Source: Kibdelosporangium persicum (GTDB lineage Bacteria > Actinomycetota > Actinomycetes > Mycobacteriales > Pseudonocardiaceae). Taken from it: 63,680 nt of DNA. The notes under the pieces were generated by a model. That model was given only the letters and a program-made list of their open reading frames with translations. It searched no databases and was not told the origin of the DNA. This document shows positions 39,401 through 47,081 of the stretch, piece after piece. Each line of letters opens with the position of its first letter. Positions within the stretch are counted from its first letter, which is position 1. A program made the position numbers and the translations under genes. Location: positions 1-63,680 of the forward strand of contig NZ_JAAATY010000046.1 in the NCBI RefSeq assembly GCF_013280595.1. Direction: 5' to 3'.

Positions 39401-39433
39401 TTCAGCAGCGGGTACCTTCGCAGGCCCGGCTGA
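36416..39433 (+). CDS. A-T-R protein: adenylation, carrier and thioester reductase
   Basis: 1005-aa enzyme with an A domain (about 20-510), T domain with Ser552 (VGGDSM) and a C-terminal thioester reductase (R) domain (about 630-1005). The R domain has the NADPH motif GATGFIG (640-646), Thr766 and the Y797-xxx-K801 pair of short-chain reductases. It activates an acid and releases it as an aldehyde or, after a second reduction, an alcohol, as in Lys2 and carboxylic acid reductases. The pocket read by eye is D-G-H-H-S-G-F-V-V-K, with Asp212 at position 235, so an amino acid substrate is likely. There is no C domain, so it either acts as a free reductase or accepts a chain in trans. ATG 36416 follows GAGGAG. 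Confidence 0.93.
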   Translation: MGEAGRPSPAWNDTATDYPRDRCLHEIFDEQAAARPSAVAAVSGDHTITYGELKSSSDGLAARLVAAGVQPGDRVGICGNRSLEALVTILAVLRTGAGYVPLEDTYPPARLKAMADEAELRYAVVLPGGSCPIRRISVRIDYDTGHPGTDAPAVTVRPQDCAYVMFTSGSSGQPKPVAIPHRGIVRLAVSDRALRPPTPDDRVMHALSLSSDGSTHEIWSALLNGACLILVEREVLLSPASLAERLRTQRITFAHFTTSVFHHMARTMPEALSGMRFASAGGEALDAGLTRAVLRACPGTVVVNFYGPTENSVVSTAYVVTDLPDDAVSVPIGRPLANSTAYVMRADQSLADIGEEGELLVGGDGLALGYLGDEELTAERFVVNPFAPATRLYRTGDRAAWRPDGTLEYRGRGDRQVKVRGQRIELDEVEARLRVHSAIGEAAVELVDDHLVAFVTPATKGTAIPLEDVRAELTAWLPAQAVPSRIVPMAVLPVTASGKIARAHLVAHHERDVPPVAPAPDGLLGAVSEIWQRTLRLRPAPTDNFFDVGGDSMLAAEVVTRTLATLGIDPGKGSTLVASLLRSPSLRDYTSAVAAVASSTQAVTQDTGDFEADAALGMDLSEPSGPPPRWSDPSRVLLTGATGFIGAHLLVQLLRTTQATIVCPVRARDAAHARRRVLANLARYDLPTDSADRLECVPGDIAEPGLGLTPGRFTGLSGSLDLIIHSAAQVNFLYPYTSLKRSNVDATREVIRLAAARRIPVHFLSTIGVVAGFGTAGVRHVPEDLELAHADRLTMGYAESKWVAERMLGEASRQGLPVTIHRPYEVTGEQQDGVCNTDTAICSLFKVFAEMGMAPDSPLPLDFVPVDFLASAVVYLATHRQATGKVYHLTNPRPADLSDMVARMHAKGCDIRIGSYAEWVDELVRYIGANPAHPAAPFVSLCVDRANHTGISVKEMYFTGTFPRLGRQNVEEDLADSGLKCPPVDTLLDLYLEYLFSSGYLRRPG

Positions 39434-39438
39434 CCCGA

Positions 39439-39474
39439 GGTGTCCCGGAGGAGGGGGGACGCCTCCGGGACACC
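39439..39474. terminator. Hairpin terminator between A-T-R and ABC genes
   Basis: Perfect 13-bp stem GGTGTCCCGGAGG (39439-39451) / CCTCCGGGACACC (39462-39474) with a 10-nt loop, in the gap between convergent genes; it can serve both strands. Confidence 0.82.
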
Positions 39475-39481
39475 GGGAGGG

Positions 39482-40312
39482 TCAGCGGCTCATGGTCTGG
39501 AACCGCCGGACCGAAAGCGGGAAGAAGACCAGGATCAGCACGACCGGCCACACGATCGCCATCAGCATCGGATGGTGGGCGGCCCAGGTCTCGCCGCCGA
39601 TGCCGGGATTGCCGAACAGCTCCCGCGTGGCCGCCACGGTCGCCGACATCGGGTTCCACTCGGAGGCGTACCCCAGCCAGGTCGGCATCAGCCCGGGCGC
39701 CACGAACGTGTTGGCGATCATGGCGAACGGCAGGATCAACGGGAACAGCGCGGTCGCGCTCTCCGGCGTGCGCAGCAGCAGCCCGACGTAGATACCGACC
39801 CAGATCAACGCGAACCGCAGCAGCAACAACAACCCGATCGCGGCCATGGTGGCACCGAAGCTCCCATGTGGACTCCAGCCCACCGCGAGCCCGCACACGA
39901 TCAGCGCGGCGAGATCGAGGGCCGCGCGCGCCATGTCGGCGATGCTCCGCCCGGCGACCACGGCCGAACTGGCCATCGGCATCGACCGGAACCGGTCGGT
40001 GACACCGCGGGAGGTGTCCGTGACGACCGCGCTCGCGGTGATCACCAGCCCGAAGACCATGGTCATCCCGAACAGCCCGGGCAGCAGGAACTCCCGGTAG
40101 TCACCGCCGCCGGGCACCACCATCGCGCTGCCGAACACGTACCCGAACAGCAGCACCGACAGGACCGGGAACATCAGGCCACCGAAGATCTCCTCCGGCG
40201 ACCGGATCCAGTGCGTCAGGTCCCGCCGGGTGACGGTCAGTCCATCGTGGACGGCCCAGCGCAGCCGGGCGGCAGGGGTACGTGGGATCGGTACCGTCGT
40301 CATCGTCGTCAT
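39482..40312 (-). CDS. ABC-2 type drug exporter permease
   Basis: 276-aa membrane protein of the DrrB/ABC-2 family with six predicted hydrophobic segments and the family motif around LPGLFGMTMVFGLVITASAVVTD followed by DRFRSMPM (key residues DRxRSxP). It forms the channel of a two-component drug exporter with the ATPase encoded just upstream (ATGA overlap at 40309-40312). In context it most likely exports the cluster product and gives self-resistance. Confidence 0.92.
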   Translation of the reverse strand: MTTMTTVPIPRTPAARLRWAVHDGLTVTRRDLTHWIRSPEEIFGGLMFPVLSVLLFGYVFGSAMVVPGGGDYREFLLPGLFGMTMVFGLVITASAVVTDTSRGVTDRFRSMPMASSAVVAGRSIADMARAALDLAALIVCGLAVGWSPHGSFGATMAAIGLLLLLRFALIWVGIYVGLLLRTPESATALFPLILPFAMIANTFVAPGLMPTWLGYASEWNPMSATVAATRELFGNPGIGGETWAAHHPMLMAIVWPVVLILVFFPLSVRRFQTMSR

Positions 40313-41328
40313 GCCCGTCCCTCCAACGGCGCGGTGGATTCGGCCGGTCGGCCGGTCAGCCGGACGAACACCTCGTCCAAAGTGGGCTGACGGATGCCGA
40401 TGTCGCTGACCACGATCCGCTCGGCGTCGAAGAGCCGGACCGCTTCGGTCAACGTCGCCGCCCGGTTCACCGCGGGCACGCTGACGCGGGGCACTTCCTC
40501 GTGTGTCGTCGGTTGTGCCCGGGTGATCTCCGCCAGGATGGCGGCCGCGCGGGCCACGTCCCCGGGGTTGGTCAGCACGACGTCGAGCTGGTCACTGCCG
40601 ATTCTGGATTTGAGTTCGGCGGGCGTCCCCTCGGCGATCACCCTGCCGTGGTCGATGACCGAGATGTTGTCCGCCAGCTGGTCCGCCTCGTCCAGGTAGT
40701 GCGTGGTGAGCAGGACCGTGGTGCCCTGGCCGACCAGTCGCCGGACGCCGTGCCAGACTTCCATGCGGTGCCGGGGATCCATTCCGGTGGTCGGTTCGTC
40801 CAGGAACAGCACTGGCGGCGACATGATGAAGCTGATCGCCAGGTCCAGTCGCCTGCGCATACCGCCCGAGTAGTTCTTCGGCTGCTTGTTCGCGGCTTCG
40901 GTGAGGCCGAACTGCTCCAGCAGCTCGTCGGCCCGGCGCCGGGCCTGCCTGGCGCTGAGGTGGTAGAGCTTGCCGAACATCTCCAGGTTGCCCCGGCCGG
41001 TGAGCACGTCGTCCACGGCCGCGTTCTGCCCGGTCAGCCCGATGCGGTAGCGGACTTCCAACGGCTGGCGCACCACGTCGAACCCCGCGACCTCCGCACG
41101 CCCGGCCGTGGGCCGCAGCAACGAGGACAGGATTCGCACGGCGGTGGATTTGCCCGCACCGTTGGGGCCCAGCAGCCCGCAGACGGTGCCTGGCCGCACG
41201 GCGAGATCGAAGCCGTCCAGCGCGCGGGTGTCGCCGTACACCTTGACCAGGCCTTCAGCGAGGATCGCGAATCCGGTGGCGCCGGCTGTCGAGGCCGGCG
41301 GGGACGCGGGCGCGGTTGATGTGTCCAT
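40309..41328 (-). CDS. ABC drug exporter ATPase (DrrA-like)
   Basis: 339-aa ATP-binding subunit. Walker A GPNGAGKST, the ABC signature YSGGMRRRLDLA, Walker B PVLFLDEPTTGMD and the switch His in LLTTHYLDEAD are all present, as is the C-terminal extension typical of DrrA. ATG 41328 follows GGAGGAAC; ten in-frame codons upstream overlap the operator region. The palindrome at 41349-41370 just upstream matches sites at the TetR gene and at the heme A synthase homologue, so I infer repression by the 42610 TetR protein. Confidence 0.94.
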   Translation of the reverse strand: MDTSTAPASPPASTAGATGFAILAEGLVKVYGDTRALDGFDLAVRPGTVCGLLGPNGAGKSTAVRILSSLLRPTAGRAEVAGFDVVRQPLEVRYRIGLTGQNAAVDDVLTGRGNLEMFGKLYHLSARQARRRADELLEQFGLTEAANKQPKNYSGGMRRRLDLAISFIMSPPVLFLDEPTTGMDPRHRMEVWHGVRRLVGQGTTVLLTTHYLDEADQLADNISVIDHGRVIAEGTPAELKSRIGSDQLDVVLTNPGDVARAAAILAEITRAQPTTHEEVPRVSVPAVNRAATLTEAVRLFDAERIVVSDIGIRQPTLDEVFVRLTGRPAESTAPLEGRA

Positions 41329-41348
41329 TCCGTTCCTCCCTCCGCCGC

Positions 41349-41370
41349 AAGTATACACATGAGTCTACTT
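41349..41370. promoter_or_regulatory. TetR-type operator upstream of the ABC exporter
   Basis: AAGTATAC (41349-41356), 6-nt spacer, GTCTACTT (41363-41370): an 8-6-8 inverted repeat with one mismatch. It lies 21 bp before the ATPase start and covers the stop codon of the DUF418 gene. Similar sites are at 42542 and 54561. Confidence 0.72.
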
Positions 41371-42526
41371 ATCGGGATGTACTCACCCCCGAATGCCACG
41401 GTTGCCTGCGCCAGTACGTCACCGACCGCAGGACCCACTCGGCCGGACCGAAGGCGTGCCGGCGCGTCCACCACCCGCTGAACACGACCTGAGCCGCGTA
41501 GACCACCATCGCGATGGCCAGTGCGCCGGCAAGACCGGTCTCGCCCGCCAGCGCCACGCCGTAGCCGGTGAACAGCAACGCGCAGATCAGGGACTGGGCC
41601 AGATAGTTGGTCAGCGCCAGACGGCCGACCGGCGCGAGCATCGCGTGCACACGCGATCCCGCCGCCGTGCGACCGAACAGCAGGATCGCCGCCGCGTAAG
41701 CCATGGTGAGAGCGGGCGCGGTGAAGTATCCGACGCCCTGCATGGCGATACCCCACGAGCCGGAGCCGTCGGTGGCGAACGCGAACAGCGCGGCCGGCGG
41801 CAGACCGACGGCAAGCCCCACGACCAACGCTTTCCACAGTCTCGTGCTGGGAATCACCCGGCCGTGCAGCAGCTTGGACTTGCCCGCGGCCAGGCCGAGC
41901 AGGAAGTAGGCGAGAATGATCGGGATGAGCGCCCACCAGGTGAGCATGATCTCCCGCAGGTCCTCGATCCGTTGCGTGACGACGTCCCCCGCGTCACCGC
42001 GATAGTTCGCCAGCACCGATTCCGCCTTGCCCGGTGCCGGTTCACCGATCGGCGCCGAGCCCGACAGAACCGCGATCATCAGCAGGATCGCGAACAGCGC
42101 GAGGATCGAGACGCCCAGCACGGCGGCCCGCTTCGCGGAAATGCCCCGCAGCAGGAACAGCAGCACCCCGGCGATGGCGTAGATCATCAGGATGTCACCG
42201 GCGAACAGCAGCACGGCGTGCGCGGCGCCGATGACGAACAGCACTGCCAGACGCCGCGCCATCCGCACACCGGACAGGGATCGTCCCAACTGGACGGCCA
42301 GGCCGTAGCCGAAGAGAAATCCGAACAACACGTAGAACTTCGACTCGACGAGGAACGCGACCAGGTCGGCCGCGACCGCGTCGGCGCCGACAAGCGGCGC
42401 CGCCCGGTGGAGATAGCCCGGATCGGCGAACGCCTCGATGTTGGCCAGGAGGATGCCGAACACCGCGAATCCCCGCAGCACATCCAGTCCCGGCTCACGA
42501 TCCCGCGCGACAACAGGTGCGGACAC
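41369..42526 (-). CDS. DUF418/YeiB-family membrane protein
   Basis: 385-aa protein with about nine hydrophobic segments. The N-terminal RDREPGLDVLRGFAVFGILLANI pattern (key residues R-x-x-x-L-D-x-L-R-G-F-A) and the C-terminal DUF418 block GRLALTNYLAQSLI identify the family. Function is unknown; members sit near drug exporters and are sometimes linked to acyl or envelope modification. The GTG start at 42526 faces the TetR gene across an operator-rich gap, and the exporter genes follow on the same strand after 41 bp, so it is probably part of the same regulated unit. Confidence 0.85.
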   Translation of the reverse strand: MSAPVVARDREPGLDVLRGFAVFGILLANIEAFADPGYLHRAAPLVGADAVAADLVAFLVESKFYVLFGFLFGYGLAVQLGRSLSGVRMARRLAVLFVIGAAHAVLLFAGDILMIYAIAGVLLFLLRGISAKRAAVLGVSILALFAILLMIAVLSGSAPIGEPAPGKAESVLANYRGDAGDVVTQRIEDLREIMLTWWALIPIILAYFLLGLAAGKSKLLHGRVIPSTRLWKALVVGLAVGLPPAALFAFATDGSGSWGIAMQGVGYFTAPALTMAYAAAILLFGRTAAGSRVHAMLAPVGRLALTNYLAQSLICALLFTGYGVALAGETGLAGALAIAMVVYAAQVVFSGWWTRRHAFGPAEWVLRSVTYWRRQPWHSGVSTSR

Positions 42527-42541
42527 GCGAATCAGCCACCT

Positions 42542-42579
42542 TTGTATACTCTCGGATATACTTAGCTGTGAGTATACTT
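42542..42579. promoter_or_regulatory. Operator/promoter region of tetR and DUF418
   Basis: TTGTATAC (42542-42549), 6-nt spacer, ATATACTT (42556-42563) repeats the 8-6-8 layout of the exporter site with three mismatches. A further GTATACTT copy follows at 42572-42579, 31 bp before the TetR ATG, and its TATACT can serve as a -10 box. Autoregulation of the divergent pair is likely. Confidence 0.65.
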
Positions 42580-42609
42580 CAGGCGAACCGAGCGTGGGGA
42601 GCCGTCATC

Positions 42610-43227
42610 ATGTCGCCGAATCCGGAGATCGCCGAGACGCGTCCGCGCCGGCTACGCCGTCAGGAACGCCGCGAGCAGATCCTCGCCGCCGCCACCCGCG
42701 CCTTCGCCAAGGCGGGCGGCTTCACCCTGACCAGCCTCGACGATGTCGCGGCCGAGTCCGGCGTGACCCGGATGATCCTGTACCGGCACTTCGACTCGAA
42801 AACCGACCTCTACCAGGCGGTTCTCGAACGCGCGGCAGTGCAGCTGCGCGAGGCGGCGACCAGCGGCGGCGAACTGGGCGAGCAGAGTGTGCCGGGCATG
42901 CTGAGGTGGGCTTCGGAAGACCCGGACGGCTTCCGGCTGCTGTTCCACCACGCGGCGCGGGAGGCCGACTTCCGTGACGAGGTCGACGGCGTCCGCGAAG
43001 GCATGGTCGCCGCGTTGCTCCCGCACATGGAACAGGCGGCCGTCAGCAAGGAATGGGCCGTCTGGGCAGCGAACCTCGCCACCACGACCGTGATCGAGGC
43101 GATCATGGCGTGGCTCGACGCGGGCCGCCCGGACGAGGACGAAGCCGCCGACCGCATCCTGCAAGCAGTCGACGGTATCTATCGGGCAGTCACCCCCGAC
43201 ACGGGCCGGACCAGCCCCACAGCCTGA
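42610..43227 (+). CDS. TetR-family regulator of the export unit
   Basis: 205-aa regulator. The HTH spans RREQILAAATRAFAKAGG to TRMILYRHFDSKTDLYQAV (residues about 20-68); the remaining helices have no recognisable subfamily. ATG 42610 follows GGGGAG. It is divergent from DUF418 and the ABC exporter. Its likely operator family (AAGTATAC-N6-GTATACTT) occurs at its own promoter, before the ATPase gene, and 12 kb away before the heme A synthase homologue. I infer that it senses the cluster product and releases export and protection genes. Confidence 0.87.
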   Translation: MSPNPEIAETRPRRLRRQERREQILAAATRAFAKAGGFTLTSLDDVAAESGVTRMILYRHFDSKTDLYQAVLERAAVQLREAATSGGELGEQSVPGMLRWASEDPDGFRLLFHHAAREADFRDEVDGVREGMVAALLPHMEQAAVSKEWAVWAANLATTTVIEAIMAWLDAGRPDEDEAADRILQAVDGIYRAVTPDTGRTSPTA

Positions 43228-43258
43228 CCTGCCCCACAGCGACCGCCGCCGCCGTCAG

Positions 43259-43290
43259 CCGCCGCCGTCAGCCGTTGCCGGCTGCGGCGG
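43259..43290. terminator. GC-rich imperfect hairpin after tetR
   Basis: An imperfect stem made of CCGCCG..AGCCG and CGGCT..CGGCGG with a short loop, embedded in a tandem GCCGCCGTCA-like repeat, 32 bp after the TetR stop. It is a plausible terminator for tetR. Confidence 0.45.
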
Positions 43291-43310
43291 CGTGCTTGCG
43301 TAGGTAACAC

Positions 43311-43337
43311 GAGAGTATATATCCTGTGCTCTACTCT
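43311..43337. repeat. Inverted repeat GAGAGTATA / TCTACTCTC
   Basis: Nine-base arms with one mismatch around a 9-nt centre, between the convergent tetR and SARP genes. The AGTATA core recalls the 8-6-8 operators, but spacing differs. With no start codon nearby it may be a decoy site or chance. Confidence 0.35.
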
Positions 43338-43396
43338 CACGTGCATACTGTCGAGTGGGCTGATCTGGAATGACATATCTGGGGCAAGCGCGTCGT

Positions 43397-44245
43397 TCAG
43401 CCGCACCGGATCGAACCGGCGCCGGCCGGAGTGCGCAGGATGTCGCCGAGCGGCCGGTCGATCAGGACATCCGGCCGGGTCTCGATGTCGGCGTTGAGCA
43501 CAGCCTGGTGCACCCGCTGCACCGGCATCCCGGGCTCAAGACCGAGTTCGGAGACGAGGTTGCGGCGCAACCTCTGGAACACCTCGAGCGCGTCGGCGCG
43601 CCGTCCGCACACGTGCAACGCGTGCATGTACTGACCGTGCAGACCTTCGTGCAACGGATGCTCGACGGTGAGCGACGCGAGGTCGCTGAGCAGTTCCCGG
43701 TACATGCCCCGGCGGAGTTTGGCGTCAATCAGGTACTCGGTCACCACCAACCGCGACTCCTCGTACTCCACTCGTTTCGACTCCAGCACCCGGCCGACCG
43801 GCACGTCGACGAACGCCGGGCCTCGCCACACCCGCAGCGCCTGGTCGAACACGGCGATACCGGTCTCGTCGTCGCCGCGTGACAACGCGACGCCGCCGGT
43901 GGCGACCAGCTTCCGGTATTCCTGAATATCCAGTTCCGCGCCGGAGAGGTCGAGAAGATAGCCGTTCGATCGCGTGATCAACACTCTTCTCGCGACCTCC
44001 GCCGAGGGAATGCCCGCGACCATGGCGAGCAGCTTTCGCAATTTCAGAATATAAGTCTGCAGCGTCGTCGCCCCGCTGACCGGAACATCATCTCCCCAGA
44101 GCTCCGACATCAGCGCGGACGTTTGCACGGTGGTGGACTCGTGCACCGCGAGTATCGCGAGCACAGCCCGGAGTTTTGGCGCGTTCGGCGCACCCATGAT
44201 GTCGCCGCCGCCGAGATACAACGGACCAAGAAACCCCAGTCTCAT
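43397..44245 (-). CDS. SARP-family transcriptional activator
   Basis: 282-aa Streptomyces antibiotic regulatory protein. Residues 1-95 form the OmpR-like winged helix (LGPLYLGGGD, LRAVLAILAVHE, LQTYILKLRKLL, RSNGYLLDL); residues about 100-260 form the bacterial transcriptional activation domain (BTAD; YRELLSDLASLTVEHPLHEGLHGQ region). The ATG at 44245 follows GGGGGAG; upstream in-frame codons were excluded. SARPs activate biosynthetic operons from direct heptamer repeats. It sits at the centre of the cluster, divergent from the second sugar operon, so it is probably the pathway activator. Confidence 0.93.
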   Translation of the reverse strand: MRLGFLGPLYLGGGDIMGAPNAPKLRAVLAILAVHESTTVQTSALMSELWGDDVPVSGATTLQTYILKLRKLLAMVAGIPSAEVARRVLITRSNGYLLDLSGAELDIQEYRKLVATGGVALSRGDDETGIAVFDQALRVWRGPAFVDVPVGRVLESKRVEYEESRLVVTEYLIDAKLRRGMYRELLSDLASLTVEHPLHEGLHGQYMHALHVCGRRADALEVFQRLRRNLVSELGLEPGMPVQRVHQAVLNADIETRPDVLIDRPLGDILRTPAGAGSIRCG

Positions 44246-44753
44246 CTTCGCTCCCCCTAACAGACGCGCCGACCGTCGACAATCCGGTACCGCATCGGAC
44301 AGCGTCAGGTACAACGATTCCAATGCCCAACCATACCATCAAACTCCGGGCGGACCCACCACACTTTTGAGTCGGCCGACAAACCGGCCGGCGGCCAGGA
44401 ACTGACCGTCAGCCACGAACTGAAAGCGAATTCACAGACTGTCGCCACAACCGATTGCATCGCCCTTCCGCACCACGCCTACCAGCCAGTACACCGCCGC
44501 GGACCGTCCACATAGACGGTGCGAAGAGCACGGTTCTCCACTACTCTGCGTCAACTAGCCGCCGCCGAAAAAGCCTTCATGACGGTTTTTGACATGCCCA
44601 GAAAATGGTCACAAAATCGCGGAAGAGTCGACGAAAAAATAGCCATAAAGGACTGACTCGCACGCCGATCTAGCCGTAGTACAGGTTCCGTCGAGTAGCA
44701 GTGAATAACATCGTGAGCACGTCACGGACTCCTTGATCGAGAGGCACTGCACG
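44246..44753. other. 508-bp intergenic region between SARP and sugar operon
   Basis: No gene is supported here. It is markedly more A/T-rich than its surroundings between about 44560 and 44660. TTGACA (44589-44594) with CAAAAT (44612-44617) 17 bp later is a candidate promoter for the sugar operon. No clear SARP heptamer repeats were seen. Confidence 0.5.
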
Positions 44754-45767
44754 GTGGAGAACGACACTGGATGCGCGCCGCTCCGGTTCGGGGTTCTCGG
44801 CGCGGCTAGCGTAGCGTGGCGACGCACGCTCCCGGCGATGAAACGGTGTCATACCGCCATGATCGCTGCGGTGGCGAGCCGCGACCTGGCGAAGGCCGAG
44901 CGGTTCACACGATTGTTCGGTGGCCACCCGGTGACCGGATATCAGGCACTGCTCGACCGGCATGACGTGGACGCGGTTTACATTCCATTGCCAACTGGCG
45001 CGCACGCCGAATGGGCACACCGCGCACTTGAGGCGGGCAAACACGTCCTCGTGGAAAAACCACTCGCGGGCACCGAAAAGGAAGTGGTCGAACTGGCGGG
45101 CAGGGCGCGTGATCTGGGTCTGCGGTTACACGAGAACCGCATGTTCCAGCATCACTCGCAGCATCGGGCGGTCGGCGAACTGGTCACCGGCGGCGAGATC
45201 GGCGGACTGCGCGTGCTGAGCAGTTCGATGGCGATCCCGCCGCTGCGTCCCGAGGACGTGCGGTACCAGCCGAAGCTTGGCGGGGGTGCGCTGCTGGATG
45301 TCGGGTACTACCCCATCCACGCCGCGCTGATGTACCTCTCCGGCCCGGTCGAACTGCTCGGCGCACGGCTCGTCGTGCTCCGGACGTCCGAAGTGGATGT
45401 TCGCGGGCACGTGCTCCTCGGTGCCGCGGACGGGGTGACGGCCCAGCTCACCTTCGGCTTCGACCACGCTTACCGGTCCAGTTACGAGCTGTGGGGTGAC
45501 CACGGGCGGATCGAGTTGGACCGCGCGTTCACGCCGCCTCCGGAGCACACGCCGTGCGTGCGGATTCACCAGCAGGACCGGGAGCTCCGGCTCACCCTGC
45601 CCGCCGACGACCAGTTCCGCAACAGCATCAACGACTTCGTCAGCGCGGTACGTCGGGACGCGCCGGACACGGAGCACATCCACCCCGCGATACAGGCTGC
45701 CGCACTGATGGATGCCATCCGTCATCGCGCGGACGTCTCATGGATCGGCGAGCAGGAGATCAGATGA
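44754..45767 (+). CDS. NDP-hexose 3-ketoreductase (Gfo/Idh/MocA family)
   Basis: 337-aa oxidoreductase. Rossmann motif FGVLGAASVAWRRTLPA (key G-x-L-G-A-A), the EKPLA motif with the catalytic Lys at about residue 98, and the YYPIHAALM block with the catalytic Tyr/His match the deoxysugar 3-ketoreductases (SpnN, KijD10). It reduces the 3-keto group formed by the 2,3-dehydratase, giving a 2,6-dideoxy-4-ketosugar. GTG 44754 is used, with GAGAGG upstream; TTG 44733 is a weaker alternative. Its stop overlaps the next start (ATGA). Confidence 0.9.
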   Translation: MENDTGCAPLRFGVLGAASVAWRRTLPAMKRCHTAMIAAVASRDLAKAERFTRLFGGHPVTGYQALLDRHDVDAVYIPLPTGAHAEWAHRALEAGKHVLVEKPLAGTEKEVVELAGRARDLGLRLHENRMFQHHSQHRAVGELVTGGEIGGLRVLSSSMAIPPLRPEDVRYQPKLGGGALLDVGYYPIHAALMYLSGPVELLGARLVVLRTSEVDVRGHVLLGAADGVTAQLTFGFDHAYRSSYELWGDHGRIELDRAFTPPPEHTPCVRIHQQDRELRLTLPADDQFRNSINDFVSAVRRDAPDTEHIHPAIQAAALMDAIRHRADVSWIGEQEIR

Positions 45768-47080
45768 CGGAGTCGACGGCCGAACTGAAGGCCCAGATCC
45801 TCACGGCCACCCGTGACTACCACAAGCATGTCACCCAGGACACCACGTTCCGGCCGGGCATCACGCCCATCCTGCCGTCCGGCGCGGCGCTCGACGCCAG
45901 CGACCGCGCGGCGCTCGTGGAAGCCGCACTGGACATGCGGATCGCAGCCGGGCACGCGTCCCGTGAGTTCGAGCGGTCCTTCGCCCGTACGCTCGGGCTC
46001 CGCAAGGCGCACATGACCAACTCGGGGTCCTCGGCCAATCTGCTCGCGTTGAGCGCACTCACCTCACCGCAGCTCGGTGACGCCCGGCTGCGCCCGGGCG
46101 ACGAGGTGATCACCGTCGCCAGCGGGTTCCCCACCACGGTCAACCCGATCCTCCAATGTGGCATGACGCCAGTCTTCGTCGACATCGAGCTCGGCACGTA
46201 CAACACGACCGCCGAGCGGGTCGCCGACGCGATCGGCCCGCGCACCAGGGCGATCATGATCGCGCACGCGCTGGGCAATCCCTTCGAGGCGGCGCCGATC
46301 GCGGCGCTGGCCGACGAACACGGGATGCTGTTCGTCGAGGACAACTGCGACGCTGTGGGCAGTACGTACCAGGGCAGGCTGACCGGTGGCTTCGGCGATC
46401 TGAGCACGGTGAGCTTCTACCCCGCGCACCACATCACCAGCGGTGAGGGTGGCTGTGTGCTGACCGACAACCTCGTGCTGGCACGGATCGTCGAGTCGAT
46501 GCGGGACTGGGGCCGGGACTGCTGGTGTGAGCCGGGCGAGAGCGACACCTGCCGTAAGCGGTTCGCCTACCAGCTCGGCAGCCTGCCCGAAGGCTACGAC
46601 CACAAATACATCTTCTCGCACGTCGGCTTCAACCTGAAGGCGACCGATCTGCAGGCCAAGCTGGCACTCAACCAGCTCGGCAGGCTCGCCGAGTTCGGTG
46701 AGGCGCGGCGGCGCAACTGGACCCGGCTGCGGGAAGGGCTCGACGACGTCCCCTGGTTGCTGCTGCCGTCGGCCACCCGCGACAGCGATCCGAGCTGGTT
46801 CGGCTTCGTGATCACGATCAGGCCCGACGCGCCCTTCCAGCGCGCGGATCTGGTGCGGTTCCTGGAGTCCCGCAAGATCGGGACGCGGCTTTTGTTCGCG
46901 GGCAACCTGACGCGCCATCCGGCGTACCTCGACCGCCGGTACCGGATCGCGGGCACGCTGGCCAACAGTGACATCGTCACCGAACGCACCTTCTGGATCG
47001 GGGTGTACCCGGGCATCACCACCGAGATGACCGACTACATGGTCGAGTCGATCCGTGCCTTCGTCGCCGGGCGGTCGTGA
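45764..47080 (+). CDS. NDP-4-keto-6-deoxyhexose 3-dehydrase (SpnQ/E1 type)
   Basis: 438-aa PMP- and [2Fe-2S]-dependent enzyme of the DegT fold. In place of the PLP Lys it has His222-His223 in FYPAHHITSGEGG, and it holds the exact iron-sulfur spacing C195-x57-C253-x1-C255-x7-C263 known from E1/SpnQ. It removes the C3 hydroxyl, with electrons from a reductase or ferredoxin encoded elsewhere. Together with the 2,3-dehydratase this predicts a 2,3,6-trideoxy sugar. It is translationally coupled to the ketoreductase before it and the aminotransferase after it (2-nt gap). Confidence 0.95.
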   Translation: MTESTAELKAQILTATRDYHKHVTQDTTFRPGITPILPSGAALDASDRAALVEAALDMRIAAGHASREFERSFARTLGLRKAHMTNSGSSANLLALSALTSPQLGDARLRPGDEVITVASGFPTTVNPILQCGMTPVFVDIELGTYNTTAERVADAIGPRTRAIMIAHALGNPFEAAPIAALADEHGMLFVEDNCDAVGSTYQGRLTGGFGDLSTVSFYPAHHITSGEGGCVLTDNLVLARIVESMRDWGRDCWCEPGESDTCRKRFAYQLGSLPEGYDHKYIFSHVGFNLKATDLQAKLALNQLGRLAEFGEARRRNWTRLREGLDDVPWLLLPSATRDSDPSWFGFVITIRPDAPFQRADLVRFLESRKIGTRLLFAGNLTRHPAYLDRRYRIAGTLANSDIVTERTFWIGVYPGITTEMTDYMVESIRAFVAGRS

Positions 47081-47081
47081 C

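Noticed and set aside
43228-43300. CRISPR or minisatellite array
   Set aside because: Only two short GCC/GTC-rich units with no spacers; better explained as a hairpin region after tetR.
44609-45044. Minus-strand ORFs across the SARP/sugar gap
   Set aside because: No ribosome site, no motif, and overlap with the start of the 3-ketoreductase gene.
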